Source: Diadema setosum (lineage: Eukaryota; Echinodermata; Echinoidea; Diadematoida; Diadematidae). From it: DNA of 64,000 nt. The stretch is from contig NC_092705.1 in the NCBI RefSeq assembly GCF_964275005.1, forward strand, positions 16,643,385 to 16,707,384, given 5' to 3'. How positions within the stretch are numbered: position 1 is the first letter of the stretch; each line of letters begins with the position of its first letter. Under the pieces are notes generated by a model, which was given only the letters and a program-made list of their open reading frames with translations, ran no database searches and had not been told where the DNA came from. This document shows, piece after piece, positions 29,184 through 43,200 of this stretch. The position numbers and the translations under genes were made by a program.

Positions 29184-29384
29184 CACTCTTAAAAAGAAAA
29201 GGGTAAATCAACGTTTTAAAAGGGGCGAGGAGCGAATGTTGTATTCACCACTTTTCTTGCTGTATCTAGCACATACTAACTGTTGGATTCAACTGGATAA
29301 AAGGAGTGAATACAACATTTTAAAAACGCTGTCACTCCTCGCCCCTTTTAAATGTTGATTTTAATTAACCTTTTCTTTTAAGTG
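29184..29384. mobile_element. MITE with TA target duplication
   Basis: Termini CACTCTTAAAAAGAAAAGG and, inverted, CACTTAAAAGAAAAGG, then shared AAAAGGGGCGAGGAG. TA flanks both sides (29182-29183, 29385-29386). 201 bp, nearly a full palindrome. Confidence 0.8.
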
Positions 29385-31560
29385 TAGTTTTTTTTTATTG
29401 TATCCGCTCCCGTTTGTCACTTTATACTTCTGATTTCATTCTTTTTCTCAGAAGAGCGGTGTCTTGTTTTGCTCATTTGCTTAAATCCTCTCAAGTCATA
29501 AGTACAGCCGTACAATGTCTTTACTAATCCAGAACAGATAAAGGGATAGACAGCGTATGTATAAGCGCATAGGGGGGGAGGAAGGAGGGGGGGGGGGGGG
29601 GGGGAGCTCCGTGTACTCCAAGGAGGTATCACATACCTCCATTACTGTATTCTACCATACTTGCTTCATTACTTCGAAGTTCTTGTCAGAAGGGCGAAAT
29701 GGACGCACTCACAACAACACTGATTTCGCCAAATGCTTTTCAGTATGATTTTTTTTTTTCTCGATCATAACTTTGAACACGACTTCGCGACTTTCGATAT
29801 CGAAAACACATAATTGGAATAAACTTGTTTATTTTGTAATCCACAAAGCAAAAACTTCAATTCTAGTAATATAAGTAATGTAAGTACACTTATATCAATT
29901 TCAAAATGTTAATCTTGTACATAGTGTAAATACACTTGTTCATAATGTAAATAATTTTCTTGTTGAATTCATATATTCTTCTTCTGTACTCAAGGGCAAA
30001 CGTCCACTAGCGTTGCTATTTGTTGGACCCTTTTATACCAAATTTGTAAGTATGTTTGTACTTTCATATTCATATTGTTGATAGGTTTGATTTTATACTT
30101 TCATGTCTTGTATTCCTGTTAATTGTATTATTATTATTGTATTCTCAATGATTGTATAAATTATCTGTGCTTGTAAACTTGAACTTAAATTTGGTAATGA
30201 ATCATTCATTCATTCATTTAGACCTGTTAGACGGACTGGTACCGTAACTATATGTTGGACTAGATTACGATTTGCACTGCATATTACTCTGAGCACTAAT
30301 GCGTTAATTATGAATAAATCAAGAACTTATGACTGGATGAGAACGGATGAAAGAATTCGTGACAATTTATGGCAAAGCTCGCAGACTGACTAGTTTATAG
30401 ACGCGCACGCGTACACGCCCCTTTTGCACTTTGACCCCAGCCCGTGAACCGGTGACATATCGCTTTCTTGGATGTACTGAACCCAGCCTATACAATGATT
30501 GGATCACCGGTGTTCACCTCTCTTCTATTTAGACTCTATCAAGGAGAAACATATTATATGCGTAAACGAAAAATAAACCGGAAGACTTATGATAGAATCA
30601 CGAATGTATCCACCGTTGATACCACCCGGCATTTATTCCCTTTGTGTTTGCGATATTGTTATCTAGTATCACGACTGGCTATACATAACGCTTTGAACTT
30701 ACAGCCATGTTCATGGAAATAAAGACGAAAAAGCCGAATGTTATAGGGGCAGCAGCATGAACCTACCATGAACACGTGCAGATACGTAAAGAAAATATAT
30801 ACTATAAGTATTCAAACAGCTAGGTTATCTCCATTGAGCACCTTAATTACTGCATGTGCAATATCTATCTCAGGCCGATCATGGGGATGGGGACCCCACA
30901 CTTTTAACTACAATGACAAAAAAAAAACAAACAAACAAAAAAAAACCAAAAAACGATGACAGATTGCGGCAGTAAGAGAAGAAAAACACGCAAAAAGGTT
31001 TAAACCAACTAGCGTAAATAGAGATTTTCCCCCCAGATTCCGGATGTGTGTGTGTGTGTGTGTGGGGGGGGGGGGGGATAGATTGCCCCTGCATGCTTTA
31101 CCCCCTCCCTTTTCAACCCCACATTACTAAATTATTCCACGGTCATTATAGACCTGCATGCTGTAGAATGTTTATAAATCAATAATGTTTTCGTTGATAT
31201 AATATAGCATAATCTTAACACTGTTTGAGTTCATGCATGCCCCAGGAAGGAATTAAGATCGAATGGCATAATTTCTGTACTTCTTCGAATCCTTCTGTTT
31301 TTCCGATAAGGACCCGACTGAACTTCCTGCACAAATTCATAAGGGAATATATCACTACCGTCAACGGATAGTAACAATATTCTCTTACACGGTGTAGTGG
31401 CAAATTATAGTGAACTTTGATCGGCAAACAGGCGAAAAAGTGCGACAGAGGAAATTGTTCAAGATAAGCACTCGTGTTCACGATTTTATAGGGTAACGCA
31501 CAGGGCCCGCTCAATTTTCTCAGTATGTGTAATGATAGTGAATGAGTTAGCTGTAGGCTC
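29385..31560. other. intergenic, right half of the divergent region
   Basis: About 29880-30225 resembles a LINE 3'UTR: GGGCAAACGTCCACTAGC, then TTGTTGGACCC able to pair partly with upstream GGG words, a T/A-rich stretch, and a CATT/ATTC microsatellite tail at 30203-30222. The remainder holds A-rich and TG/G runs only. Confidence 0.4.
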
Positions 31561-31717
31561 CTACTGTTCTCCCGCCTTCATGAGAACTACGGCTCTCCCT
31601 TGACATCTATATTCGTACAAAGATCCAGCGTTAACAATCAGACGGTGAAAGGAGGTTGTCTGACGATTCTGCAGTGTCTTTTCTCTGCTTGGTGTTTGTT
31701 CTGCTGCCTGTTTCATT

Positions 31718-31748
31718 ATGAAGTCCGTAGCACTTTGTCTTCTCATAG
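31718..31748 (+). CDS. LAMP-like exon 1 (signal peptide start)
   Basis: ATG AAG TCC ... ATA G followed by GTAAGTG, coding MKSVALCLLI and one base. Joined to exon 2 it gives a continuous hydrophobic signal peptide MKSVALCLLIAYTCILGAHA. Chosen over the in-frame ATG at 41464 because a consensus acceptor (TTGCAG) sits between that ATG and the conserved frame. The 9.7 kb intron makes this exon the least certain of the five. Confidence 0.72.
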
Positions 31749-33166
31749 GTAAGTGTAATTCTTGTAAATCAAGCTACGATGTAAAGACAGAGGAAGAGCT
31801 CACCGACTGTATGAATGCATTGTCTTATTAGCTTTTTAAAAAAAAGACAACCTTGTCGCAGCTCACGTCATATTATTATCTGTACACTTCATTGTTCGTC
31901 GATCATAAAAGGGTCCAGTCGACAGATGAAGTTAGTGTGACATCATGAAATGCTCAGTATTCGATCTCCAGTACGCCAATCAAGACAGCTAACCTTATCT
32001 AGAATACAGGATAGAAATGAAAAGGAGAATCGCACGAAGCTTACTTCCTGCGTTTTGTGTGTATTGCTCCATGTAATCTAACAGTTTCAGCAATAATCGG
32101 CATCAAAGCCGAATTCACACATAAAAAAATTTATATATATTTCAAAATATAGGCCACCATCCGTGCTCTCATTAATTTTGACCGCGGCGAAGATGGTTAA
32201 GCTCATACACACATTCAGGTTTTCACTCTATCATTATTCCTGGTAGTTGTACTGAAAACAACCAACGTTTAGGGTCCTAAGGGGAGTAGAACCAGAAGGT
32301 GGATCCCATGCACCCTCGATCGATTGAAAACTTGGAAGTCTGCAGAAATGAATAACAGCAAGCAATATAGCATAATCTGCCACTATTTTTCGCTCATACT
32401 TTCTTCCTTTTTTTTTTCACACCATTCACCCAAGCACTCTATGATCACGTTCCTGGTTACATGATCTAATGATTATTATGGTGATTAAATTTCAACTTCA
32501 CGGCACTACGATTAAGTATTTGAGTTCCGCACCTTTAATACTCGACTCTTTCGGGTACAGGACACTGCATTTTCTTTTCGGCAAATACATAATCTGGTTT
32601 GCACTATGTGTATTGCTTTACAAGTTTATAGATTCCAGAGTCCATGCAATAAGTCTCATTTATGATACGCATTTAGTGCTTTCCTTATTCTTTAGTGTTC
32701 GACATTCATGCATGACAGAGGATTGCACGCGATGCCATTATGTACAGGGTCTTATCACGCCTCTCAAGGTAAACTATTAACCACGTGATCTCTCGACGTG
32801 ATCACATGACTTTAGAGCTGCATCTAGGCCTACAAACTTCTTTTTGGTCTCGGCATCATGCTGTATGACGCAAGTCTCTCTTTACATGCCTTCCCATAAA
32901 ATTTCACACAAATTATTTATGGCGAGTGACGTTCATTGCCCATGAACTTTTAGGCCTATATCAAAATGTATATGAACACAATGGATATCGCAGGATGGTA
33001 TGCAGCTGCATGGAGAGTATAGGAGCTTTCGATCTTATATCTTAGCTTTATTGTCTCTTTGTACAAACATGGATGAAATAGAGGTCTTGAGTATAGCAAG
33101 TCATGGAGTAATGAGCAATATCAAAAGCAGGATATATATATATATATATGTATTATTGTAATCATC

Positions 33167-33213
<47 letters not shown>

Positions 33214-35623
33214 CATTATTATTATCAATATTATCATCATCATAATCATCATCATCATTATAGCAACATGAGGTTCCTCTGCCAGTTTCCTGGGCATGTA
33301 TAAGCTGCTGTGGTTCAAACTTCAAACTATTTCTACATCCTGCTACAGTTTTGTGGAGCCATCTTACATGTATGTGTATTGGGTTACTTACAGGGACGTT
33401 CTACGTAGATAAGAATGTCACATGAGAAGGAGTAAAACAAAAATATGATTTTGGTACAGAATATAAAACGAATAGAAGAATTCAGTTCTGTTCATTTAAG
33501 GTCGCTATCCTGTATTGGGATATACAAGCGTACAGAAAATTGTGTCTCTCCTTTACTCAATATACATACGTTCGATAGCTCAGACGTCTGAATCTTTTAG
33601 GGAAAAACATAAAGAGAAACAGAAATATGATTTTAATGTCATTGAAGTTAAAGAACTAAGTATTTAATATGTCATTGAAGATGAAACACTACGGACGTGG
33701 CTGTTGGGGCGACAAGACCTTGTATCTCAAAAATGTCAAATGATCAGGAGAGCGAAAAACACAAATAAACGTAGCAACCAAAGCATTGTAACAAATGGGA
33801 TTGCCTTTCCTGTGACATGATGGTGGCTTTATTTTTGGGGGTAAGGATTTGGACAGGATGTCACTTGACTGATTATCTGGCAAGTAATCCAAAAAAGTGA
33901 TTTTCACCAAAATTTGAGATACGAGGTCTTGTCACCCCATCAGTGACTATGTCCGTTTGAGAGATGTTCGTAGTTCTTTATAAAGGAGAAAACTATGCCC
34001 ATTTTTTTTATACAGGACATGATTGTTATCATGTTGTGGTTATGATGTAAGTGTGGGGCCCTATAATGCAGTCATTTTTGCATCAAAAAATCTCTCTCTG
34101 TTCCAAGCACATTAACGTTATAGGAAACGGCATATTCGAAATTGGAATTTTCATCTCCTTTTTTTCTCATTGTATTCATGAATACAAAAAAAAATGAATA
34201 TAAAAATAAAACTTAAGATATGATAATATTTATGCATGAAAAAGAGGAAACCAAAACCGCCTCAGGAACAGCTGTACAGCTACTGCCTCCCCTGTGAGAG
34301 ACATGTATTACGCGAGGAATATTTTTTCTCTTCCTTTTAAAGTTTACTCATTTTTGCGGTGGATTTCTTCTTTAAGTCCTGCTTATGAGATGCTTATTAT
34401 AAAGTCATAAAAAAGTATAAAATTATACTCTCTTAAATATATCGAGAGAAAATTTTCACTCTTTAAGGAGTAAAGAACAGAAAAGTGTGAATTTTGAGTG
34501 TAACTGGAGTGAATTTTGAGTGGAAATTTTCATTTTATTTATCTATTTATTATTCCGTCATATTTAAACAGGATAGTCCCCTCTGTTTCTCAACTGCTTT
34601 CCAGGGGAGCCCTGTGTACATATACATGATAAAACATTGGATTACAATAGACTTAAAAAAAAAAATCATATACAAGTATAACATATATACACAAAACAAT
34701 ACACGCTTAAAAAGATACTAGACCATGGAGACTGCCAAAATGTATTCTGAATTCGGCATTTTCACTCATTTTAGAGTGACCTATCACCATAGGGATCATT
34801 CGAAGATTTTGGAGTGATCCCTGCAGAGGTCACTCCAAAATTAGTGAAAATGAACATTTTCACTCAAAATTCACTCCAATTTCACTGTAAATTCACTCTT
34901 TTCTGTGATTCACTCCTTCAAGGGTGATCATTTTCACTCGATTTTTTCAAGAGTATATAGGTCTGACTTATCACTTGCCAACCGTCAATATGCCTCACAA
35001 TCACTTAACTCTGATTCTGGTATAGAGTAAATTTCTCATGACTGTAATACTAGAAATATAATTATGCCTATTTCACACTACCTATAAATTACTGTCCCCT
35101 TAATGATATGCAATTTTACACCATGTTCAAATTGGCTCAAAGAAGAATACCACGAGAACAGGATGTTCAATGGTTTTACCAAAATTGCACCAGAACTATG
35201 AAAGGTACGCTTTATGCCTATACATACATGGCACCTGCATTTTCACTAGTTTCCACGAAATGGTAGTATCATAATAGTCGAAGCCATAATGTCCGAATTG
35301 AAGATGGTAATGACGTCACATCAAGTCTTTTGGTAATGTAATATGATTATGTTCTTGAAAACTTAAAGACAGGAGGGCAATGTGGTGGTTACATTATGGC
35401 CTAATGTTACTTTCAAGAGTGTTTTTTTACATTGTAATTCTTGAGGTAAACATTACGATTGTTAAAATCTATCTTTTTAATCTACTTTTGAAAGTCAGTA
35501 TAGACATGGTAAGGAATTGCACTTCGATGTAGTGAAGTAGTGTGGTATGGTTCATGTAGTAACCTTTCAGCTTTAAGGACCAGCTTCTTACGTGACGAGT
35601 CAATATAAAAAAAAGTTTACTAG

Positions 35624-35673
<50 letters not shown>

Positions 35674-38600
35674 CATATATTTGTTGTCAACATGGCATAG
35701 ATGTTATGACATGGCTATCTTACATGCTCATCTATGTTAAACTTTTCAACGGGGATAACCACCTCTGACCTCTGAACAGGTTGATCAAACACTATCTTGC
35801 AAATAACCGTGCCATTTCGTCTTGTCAACAATGAGATATAAGAACACTCCAAGATTTAAAGGGCGAAATATTTTCTGTTCCTTTTTCTCTTTAAGCCGAT
35901 ACGTTGGTATAACAACATTTGACAATTCATAAAGATAAGAGAAGATCTTCAAAGAGATATAGGATTTGATAAAGGGTTTCAAAGTCCTTGTGGACGCTCG
36001 GGAGCTAATAATTTGAGCTATGTCCACTGGCGTAGCCAGGGGGGGGGGGCGATGGGGGCGGTCGCCCCCCCTAAGATTTGGACCGGGGATTTGGGAGGCG
36101 GAAAAAAAAATGCGTGTATACCGTTTGCATGCACATGAAGCGGGTCTCCTTTGCAACCTTTCATCAAATAAGATATTTTTTTTGAATATTTCACTCAAAG
36201 TGTGCACCAGATCGTTGAATTTCAATTCAAAATATGCAAAATTTCTCGTGCTTGGGAGGGGGTATCCCCCTCCCAAACCCTCCCCCTCTGTGCCTCTTTC
36301 CCTAGCTTAGTACACTTTTTAGATTTACACACAAAAAAAAAATATTAATAATTCTGAGTGCACATGCAAGACTTATCACTTATATTCCGAAAACTCAAGG
36401 TTCCCTCATGTATAAGGGGAATTTCCCCTTTTAATCGACCCTTTCCTCCCTCAGCCCCCCCCCCATCAGTTTTTTTTTTTTTTTTATTTCCCAAATGTTG
36501 ATTCCATCAATTATGCGTATACGAGATATCTCAATTTCAGGCAAAAGCTCCATCGGAAGGGAAGGGTGGAGATAACACTCGCCCACGCCTTCTCCCTACT
36601 CGCCCGCCCCTCCCCCCCCCTTCCGCCATGCATAGAAGTAGACTGTGGCTATACCCAGATCGCTTTATTTCAATTCTAAAAACGCAAAAGCTCCGCGAGC
36701 GGCAGGGGGAATCCCCCTTCCCCTAAGCTCTACCTCACTAGACTTTATACATACACACAGATGGTGCACATTCGGAATAAGAGCTAAATTCCGTGATTTT
36801 AACACTTCGATGAAAAAGTATAATATTGCACCAAAAATTTGCACCAGATCGCTGAATTTCAGGTCTGAAAACGCAAAAACACCTTCGTGTGGGAGGGGAT
36901 ATGCCCCTATCTACACTCTCGTGTGCATGCTTTTTCTGTTTGATTGCTGAACTGCAGACAGCGTTCATGATATTCAGTGCAAGAATTAATACAAGAAGAT
37001 TATTTAAATGATATACCATTTTATAGGAAAATTGTTCAATAATAATCTACGCTAAAATATACTGCAACCTTAAACAAGTGGGACTGCTTCAACTCGTTGA
37101 AACACGCAAAAACATGCATCAAAATTGCACCATTTGCAACATCAAAATGCAAAAAGTTCTCACCGTTGGAGGGGGGACACCCCCTCCCACACCCTCCCCT
37201 CCCCCTTCGCTCGCTCCGCTCGCTCGGGTTCAGTCGCGTTCATAATATTCAGTGAAAAGAATTAACACAAGAAGTGTATTTAAATTGTACCATTTGATAG
37301 GCAAATTGTTCAATAATAATCTACATCAAAATATACTACTACCTTTAACAAGTGGGACTGTTTCTCGTCGATAAAACGCGCAAAACATGCATCAAATTGC
37401 ACCATTTACAACATCAAAATGCAAAAAGTTCTTACCGTGGGAGGGGGGACACCCCCCTCCCAGTGTCCCCCCTCCCACACCCTCCCCCCTCGCTCGCTCC
37501 GCTCGCTCGGGTTCAGTCGCGTTCATGATATTCAGTGAAAAGAATTAATATTGAGAAGTGTGTTTAGATTATACCATTTTATAGGCAAATTGTTCAATAA
37601 TAATCTACACTAAAATATACTGCTACCTTAAACAAGTAGGACTGTTTCACGTCGATAAAAAGAGCAAAAACATGCATCAAATTGCACCATTTGCAACATC
37701 AAAATGCAAAAAGTTCTTACCGTGGGAGGGGGGACACCCCCCTCCCACACCCTCCCCTCCCCCCTCGCTCGCTCCGCTCGCTCGGGTTCAGTCGCGTTCA
37801 TGATATTCAGTGAAAAGAATTAACACAAGAAGTGTATTTAAATTGTACCATCTTATAGGCAAATTGTTCAATAATAATCTACATCAAAATATACTGCTAC
37901 CTTAAACAAGTGGGACTGTTTCTCGTCGATAAAACGCGCAATAACATGCATCAAATTGCACCATTTACAACATCAAAATGCAAAAAAGTTCTTACCGTGG
38001 GAGGGGGACACCCCCTCCCACACCCTCTCCCCTCGCTCGCTCCGCTCGCTCGGGTTCAGTCGCGTTCATGATATTCAGTGAAAAGAATTAATATTGAGAA
38101 GTGTGTTTAGATTATACCATTTTATAGGCAAATTGTTCAATAATAATCTACACTAAGATATACTGCTACCTTAAACAAGTAGGACTGTTTCACGTCGATA
38201 AAACGAGCAAAAACATGCATCAAATTGCACCATTTGCAACATCAAAATGCAAAAAGTTCTTACCGTGGGAGCCCTCCCCTCCCCCCTCGCTCACTCCGCT
38301 CGCTCGGGTTCAGTCGCGTTCATGATATTCAGTGAAAAGAATTAATACAAGAAGTGTATTTAAAAATATACCATTTTATAGGCAAATTGTTCAATAATAA
38401 TCTACACTAAAATATACTGCTACCTTAAACAAGTGGGACTGTTTCACGTCGATAAAACGCGCAATAACATGCATCAAATTGCACCATTTACAACATCAAA
38501 ATGCAAAAAAGTTCTTACCGTGGGAGGGGGGACACCCCCCTCCCACACCCTCCCCTCCCCCCTCTCTCGCTCCGCTCGCTCGGGTTCAGTCGCGTTCATG

Positions 38601-40257
38601 ATATTCAGTGAAAAGAATTAACACAAGAAGTGTATTTAAATTGTACCATTTTATAGGCAAATTGTTCAATAATAATCTACATCAAAATATACTGCTATAC
38701 CTTAAACAAGTGGGACTGTTTCTCGTCGATAAAACGCGCAATAACATGCATCAAATTGCACCATTTTACAACATCAAAATGCAAAAAAGTTCTTACCGTG
38801 GGAGGGGGGACATCCCCCCTCCCACACCCTCCCCTCCCCCCTCTCTCGCTCCGCTCGCTCGGGTTCAGTCGCGTTCATGATATTCAGTGAAAAGAATTAA
38901 CACAAGAAGTGTATTTAAATTGTACCATTTGATAGGCAAATTGTTCAGTAATAATCTACATCAAAATATACTGCTACCTTAAACAAGTGGGACTGTTTCT
39001 CGTCGATAAAACGCGCAAAACATGCATCAAATTGCACCATTTACAACATCAAAATGCAAGAAGCTCTTACCGTGGGAGGGGGGACACCCCCCTCCCACAC
39101 CCTCCCCCCCCCTCGCTCGCTCCGCTCGCTCGGGCTCGGTCGCTTCGCTCCCTCGCAGACTAACCGCCCCCCCTAAGATCAAATCCTGGCTACGCCGTTG
39201 GCTATGTCAAGCAATGATAAACATTCACGTGATGCTGACTGTCATGATTATGATAGAGCTAATAATAGTGATTACATATAGCCCCTATACTAACGTAGTT
39301 TGGAATGTGGTATACACGCAAAACTCGTAATATATACGTTGATATTAGCATTGTTAAACGTATCACTCATTCGGTTTTCTTTATACAACCTGTAGCGATT
39401 GAAATTATAAAAAAAAATACCTTGAAAATGCATTTTCATTCAATGTAATTCCGTCTACGGGTCTTCCACACTTAACTGAATCATAACGTATGCGTGTGTG
39501 CATTGTCATTGCCTCATATTGTGACTAATACTCAACTTGATGCCATCAAACAAAATTTCAACAACATTAAGGAGCGACAAGAAAGCAATATCCTCACAAA
39601 TCAAATGCATATTACAAGCCCGCCCATTAGTAATAACGTAGTCCTTTTGGGTACATACTTTATCAATATATTATTTTCATTCATATTGTTCGCACTACTG
39701 TATACTGTTTTCCAATGAAAATACCTTACATATCTAATTTGAAAATGAGACTGCAGTTGAAATCACTATATATTTTGTGCTTGCACGTGGATGGAAGCTA
39801 TAACATTTCATAATCATCTGTTTCCCTGTTCACTAATAGTCATGTTTAACTCGATTCCTTGTGTAACAAGTCAACTTGAATTAGAAGGGCAATTGACTTT
39901 GATATTGGGTCCAATATCTGTGATGATGAATATGCAAACAGTTGTCAAAAGTAATCTAGGTGTTCAAATTCACACTTCAAAGTCAACAAACTTTCATTAC
40001 TACCATGTGACGTAAATACTGTGTAAGTAGAACAGAACATCATCACTCCGTTCAATTGTGCACAATTGTGCAGACCTGCGCTCTGCAAGATATTACGTCA
40101 TTACTAAATGTAGAGTTGGATTGGAAACTCAACTTAGGATTCGTTCCTGAGGGCCACTACGCAATAAATGCGCCTGGTTTATCTCATCGATGTTGTGTAT
40201 CAAGCAGTACTGGTATCAAGCAAACACCTTTGAACGCAATTAGGCCACATGTATTAA

Positions 40258-40289
<32 letters not shown>

Positions 40290-43200
40290 CCTCTCTCTCT
40301 CCCTCTCTCTCTCTCTCACTCTCTGTCCATCTACTTCCCTCCATATCTATCTACATAATCTATCTGCAGTATCTTTGTATTTTTTGGTGTGTATTATTTG
40401 TTATATAATTTTTATAATGCGGTATAACGGGATTATAGCAAAGGTTGACGTAAGATGATTAAACGCGCAGGCGTAAATTTAAAAAAGTCTGCGTTACAGC
40501 ATTAGATCGGGGAAAAAAATCTTAAGATATCATCCTCAATCCAAATACTTGTGTGCCAATTTCTTGTGCAAACCGAATGAGTTACCATGTGTTTTAAAAA
40601 GTCGTTTCAATAATTTAGATAATATTCTTCATCTGACGGGCAAGGCATTTGATATCTAACAACGCTAACATGACTAATACAAGATTAATATTAATACAAG
40701 ACTGATACATTATAGCGTCTATATAAAGGTAGGCCTATAGGGAATTTATGTGTTTCAGAATAACGAACCTTCGGACTAACAAACCTTATTTCAGACATTT
40801 GGAATTATTAGGCCTACCCCTTGCTATCTTGAATCGATCGCAACAGTGAAAATCCACCTCATGTTTCTTGTTCAAATGCACTCTACATGGAATAGAGTTT
40901 AATAACCAAAAGACAACGAAGAAAATTATGTTAATAATAGATAGTAATATTGCTGTTGTACAGTTATGATCTCATTGGCCCTGATGCACTAGCACCATGT
41001 GGTTCAATGTATCCTACTGACCTGAACACAAATCTTAGCTTTTTTTTTGTAGTTTTATAAAGGAATTAAACGCAACAGAAATGTACCATGTCACATGTGC
41101 ATCAAATTATTTCGAAGCTGACATGAATTATAGCGACACAACTGCATAAAAGGGCAGGGTCTGTGCTTGCTGTGTCATCGACACAATAATTTGATTCATG
41201 TGATATATCATCAGATTGTGTATACAAAGTAAACGAATGGTAAACTTACGAGGCCGTGACATCATCTCTTCACGCCATTTGAATTTGCATTTATGAGACA
41301 TCAGTGGATCGTAAAACATAATAATAATAAAGTAGTTCAATAACTTTTTCAAAATTCTTTTGGCCAGCTGTATGAATATCACCGTTACACAGACTTGTCT
41401 CTCTGAACTCGTAATGATATAACACAATAACATATTATAACATGAAGAGATAGCTAAACGTCAATGATTTCCTCATGTTGCATTGCAGCTTACACTTGCA
41501 TACTTGGAGCTCATGCCCAGACCACGGTTGCCACGACCGCGGCTGCCACGACCGCGGCAGCCACGACCACGGATGCCACCACAATGGGTACAGTGACTAT
41601 GATCACGGACGAACCGACAGCGGCCACGGACAACACAACAGATTTCAATACGACGACGAGTATGACCACTGGACCGATGCTCACCACCAATGGGACCAAC
41701 AGCACAGAGATGATGACCACGTTAACGACAGCCACGGCAGCGAAGATGACCACGACTAGCTGGCCCTCTGCGAACTGGCTCGTGACAGATTCAAACAACG
41801 ATACGTGCATGATTATGACATTCAAAGGAATACTGCACGTGGCAGGCTCGGTGAGGGATTTAGCACTATAGCCACTCATCTTTTGCCAGAACTTTTAGGG
41901 CTACATAGAAAAGCTTGTATATCTGGATCGAAGCCGTAACCGAAGTTTTAATCCCATCACTTTCTGAGGAAATTTGGCTGCATGATTGTCATCTAGTCAT
42001 CATAAATTTAGCATCTGGGAATTTACTGTATTTGATTCATGTTGGAGAAAGATTACATAAAACTTTTTGAACGAATTGAGACTATTGTTGGATTGTTAGA
42101 GTTGAATATAATTGCTACGCATGAACCGGTATAATTTTGGCGATTTTACACGTTCTGCCGGTGGCAACATTTTTAATGTCTTTTGCCGTTTTGATCGAGC
42201 TGGTAAATGTCAGAGGTTTAATCTACAGAACATTCCAAGTGAAGGAACAATTCTGCAAAAACAAAACAAAACAAAACAAAACATAAACATAAACAAACAA
42301 AACACCAAAGAAAAAAATATAAAGTGAGACTTAAGGGATTTCCTCATCTTTCGCTACCCTCTTCGTTAGATTTTACTCGGTATCTATCATTTCTTTTTTT
42401 TTTTTACATTTACATATAATTCACTTTTATTGTTCTTTATTTTCATTCAACAACAAATACATATTTGTATATATACAAAGTGTACATTTGATCATAATGT
42501 TTAAGAATTTTTTAAAAGATAAAACAAATCATAAATTTTAATGCAAATATTCTTGGACTTAACGGTAGATTTTCACATTCTATAAGGATTGTGTTATTGT
42601 ATTATCAATGTACGAAGGTTTTCACGCCAATTACATGATTCGAAACACATTCTGTTGATACTGACTATAATGTAGCACTTCGTGACTGTTCATCCGACAT
42701 AATAATGCCAACACAGAATTGAGTAAGAAACAGAGGAGCCTCTTTATAGTTACAAAGCAAAGTATAGGTTTTCCCATTCATTTTCAAACTTTTTTTCATT
42801 CAATTTCACACATTTTTACTTCAATTTCGTCGCGGGATGTCGGGAATAGGCCAATATTACTTTCAAATTCGTCTTTCGTCGTTCATTTTCAAATAAAGTC
42901 CATTCAATTTAGTCATTTGGCATATATTTTCGTAATTTACAGTTCAAATTCGTCAGTCTCACTCGCAGCACTCAAAACAGCAGGATCGATTTCGTCTTTT
43001 GTCAATCATTTTCGTTAAATTTTCATTCATATTCGTCTCATATCTCTATCCGGTGTGAATTCCCAGTCATTCATGTATTTGTTTTTCTGTAAACGTTCAC
43101 ATTTTACATTCAGGAGTTAACATACACACAAGTGTCCCCCCCCCCCAAACACACACACAGAACCACAGACACACACACAAGTAATCCGAGTACACACTGA

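Larger units (their letters stand above)
31749..36024 (+). other. LAMP-like intron 1, left part
   Basis: No exon recognised. Contains a (TTA)n microsatellite, an inverted-repeat element at 34426-34955 with a nested LINE tail, and a (TA)n run at 35629-35671. Confidence 0.6.

Noticed and set aside
36945..39175. CRISPR-like regular repeats
   Set aside because: Repeat and interval are both conserved between units; it is a tandem satellite inside a transposon in an intron-bearing animal genome.
41511..41879. 122-codon Val/Ala-rich minus frame
   Set aside because: Antisense of the Thr-rich stalk of the LAMP-like gene.
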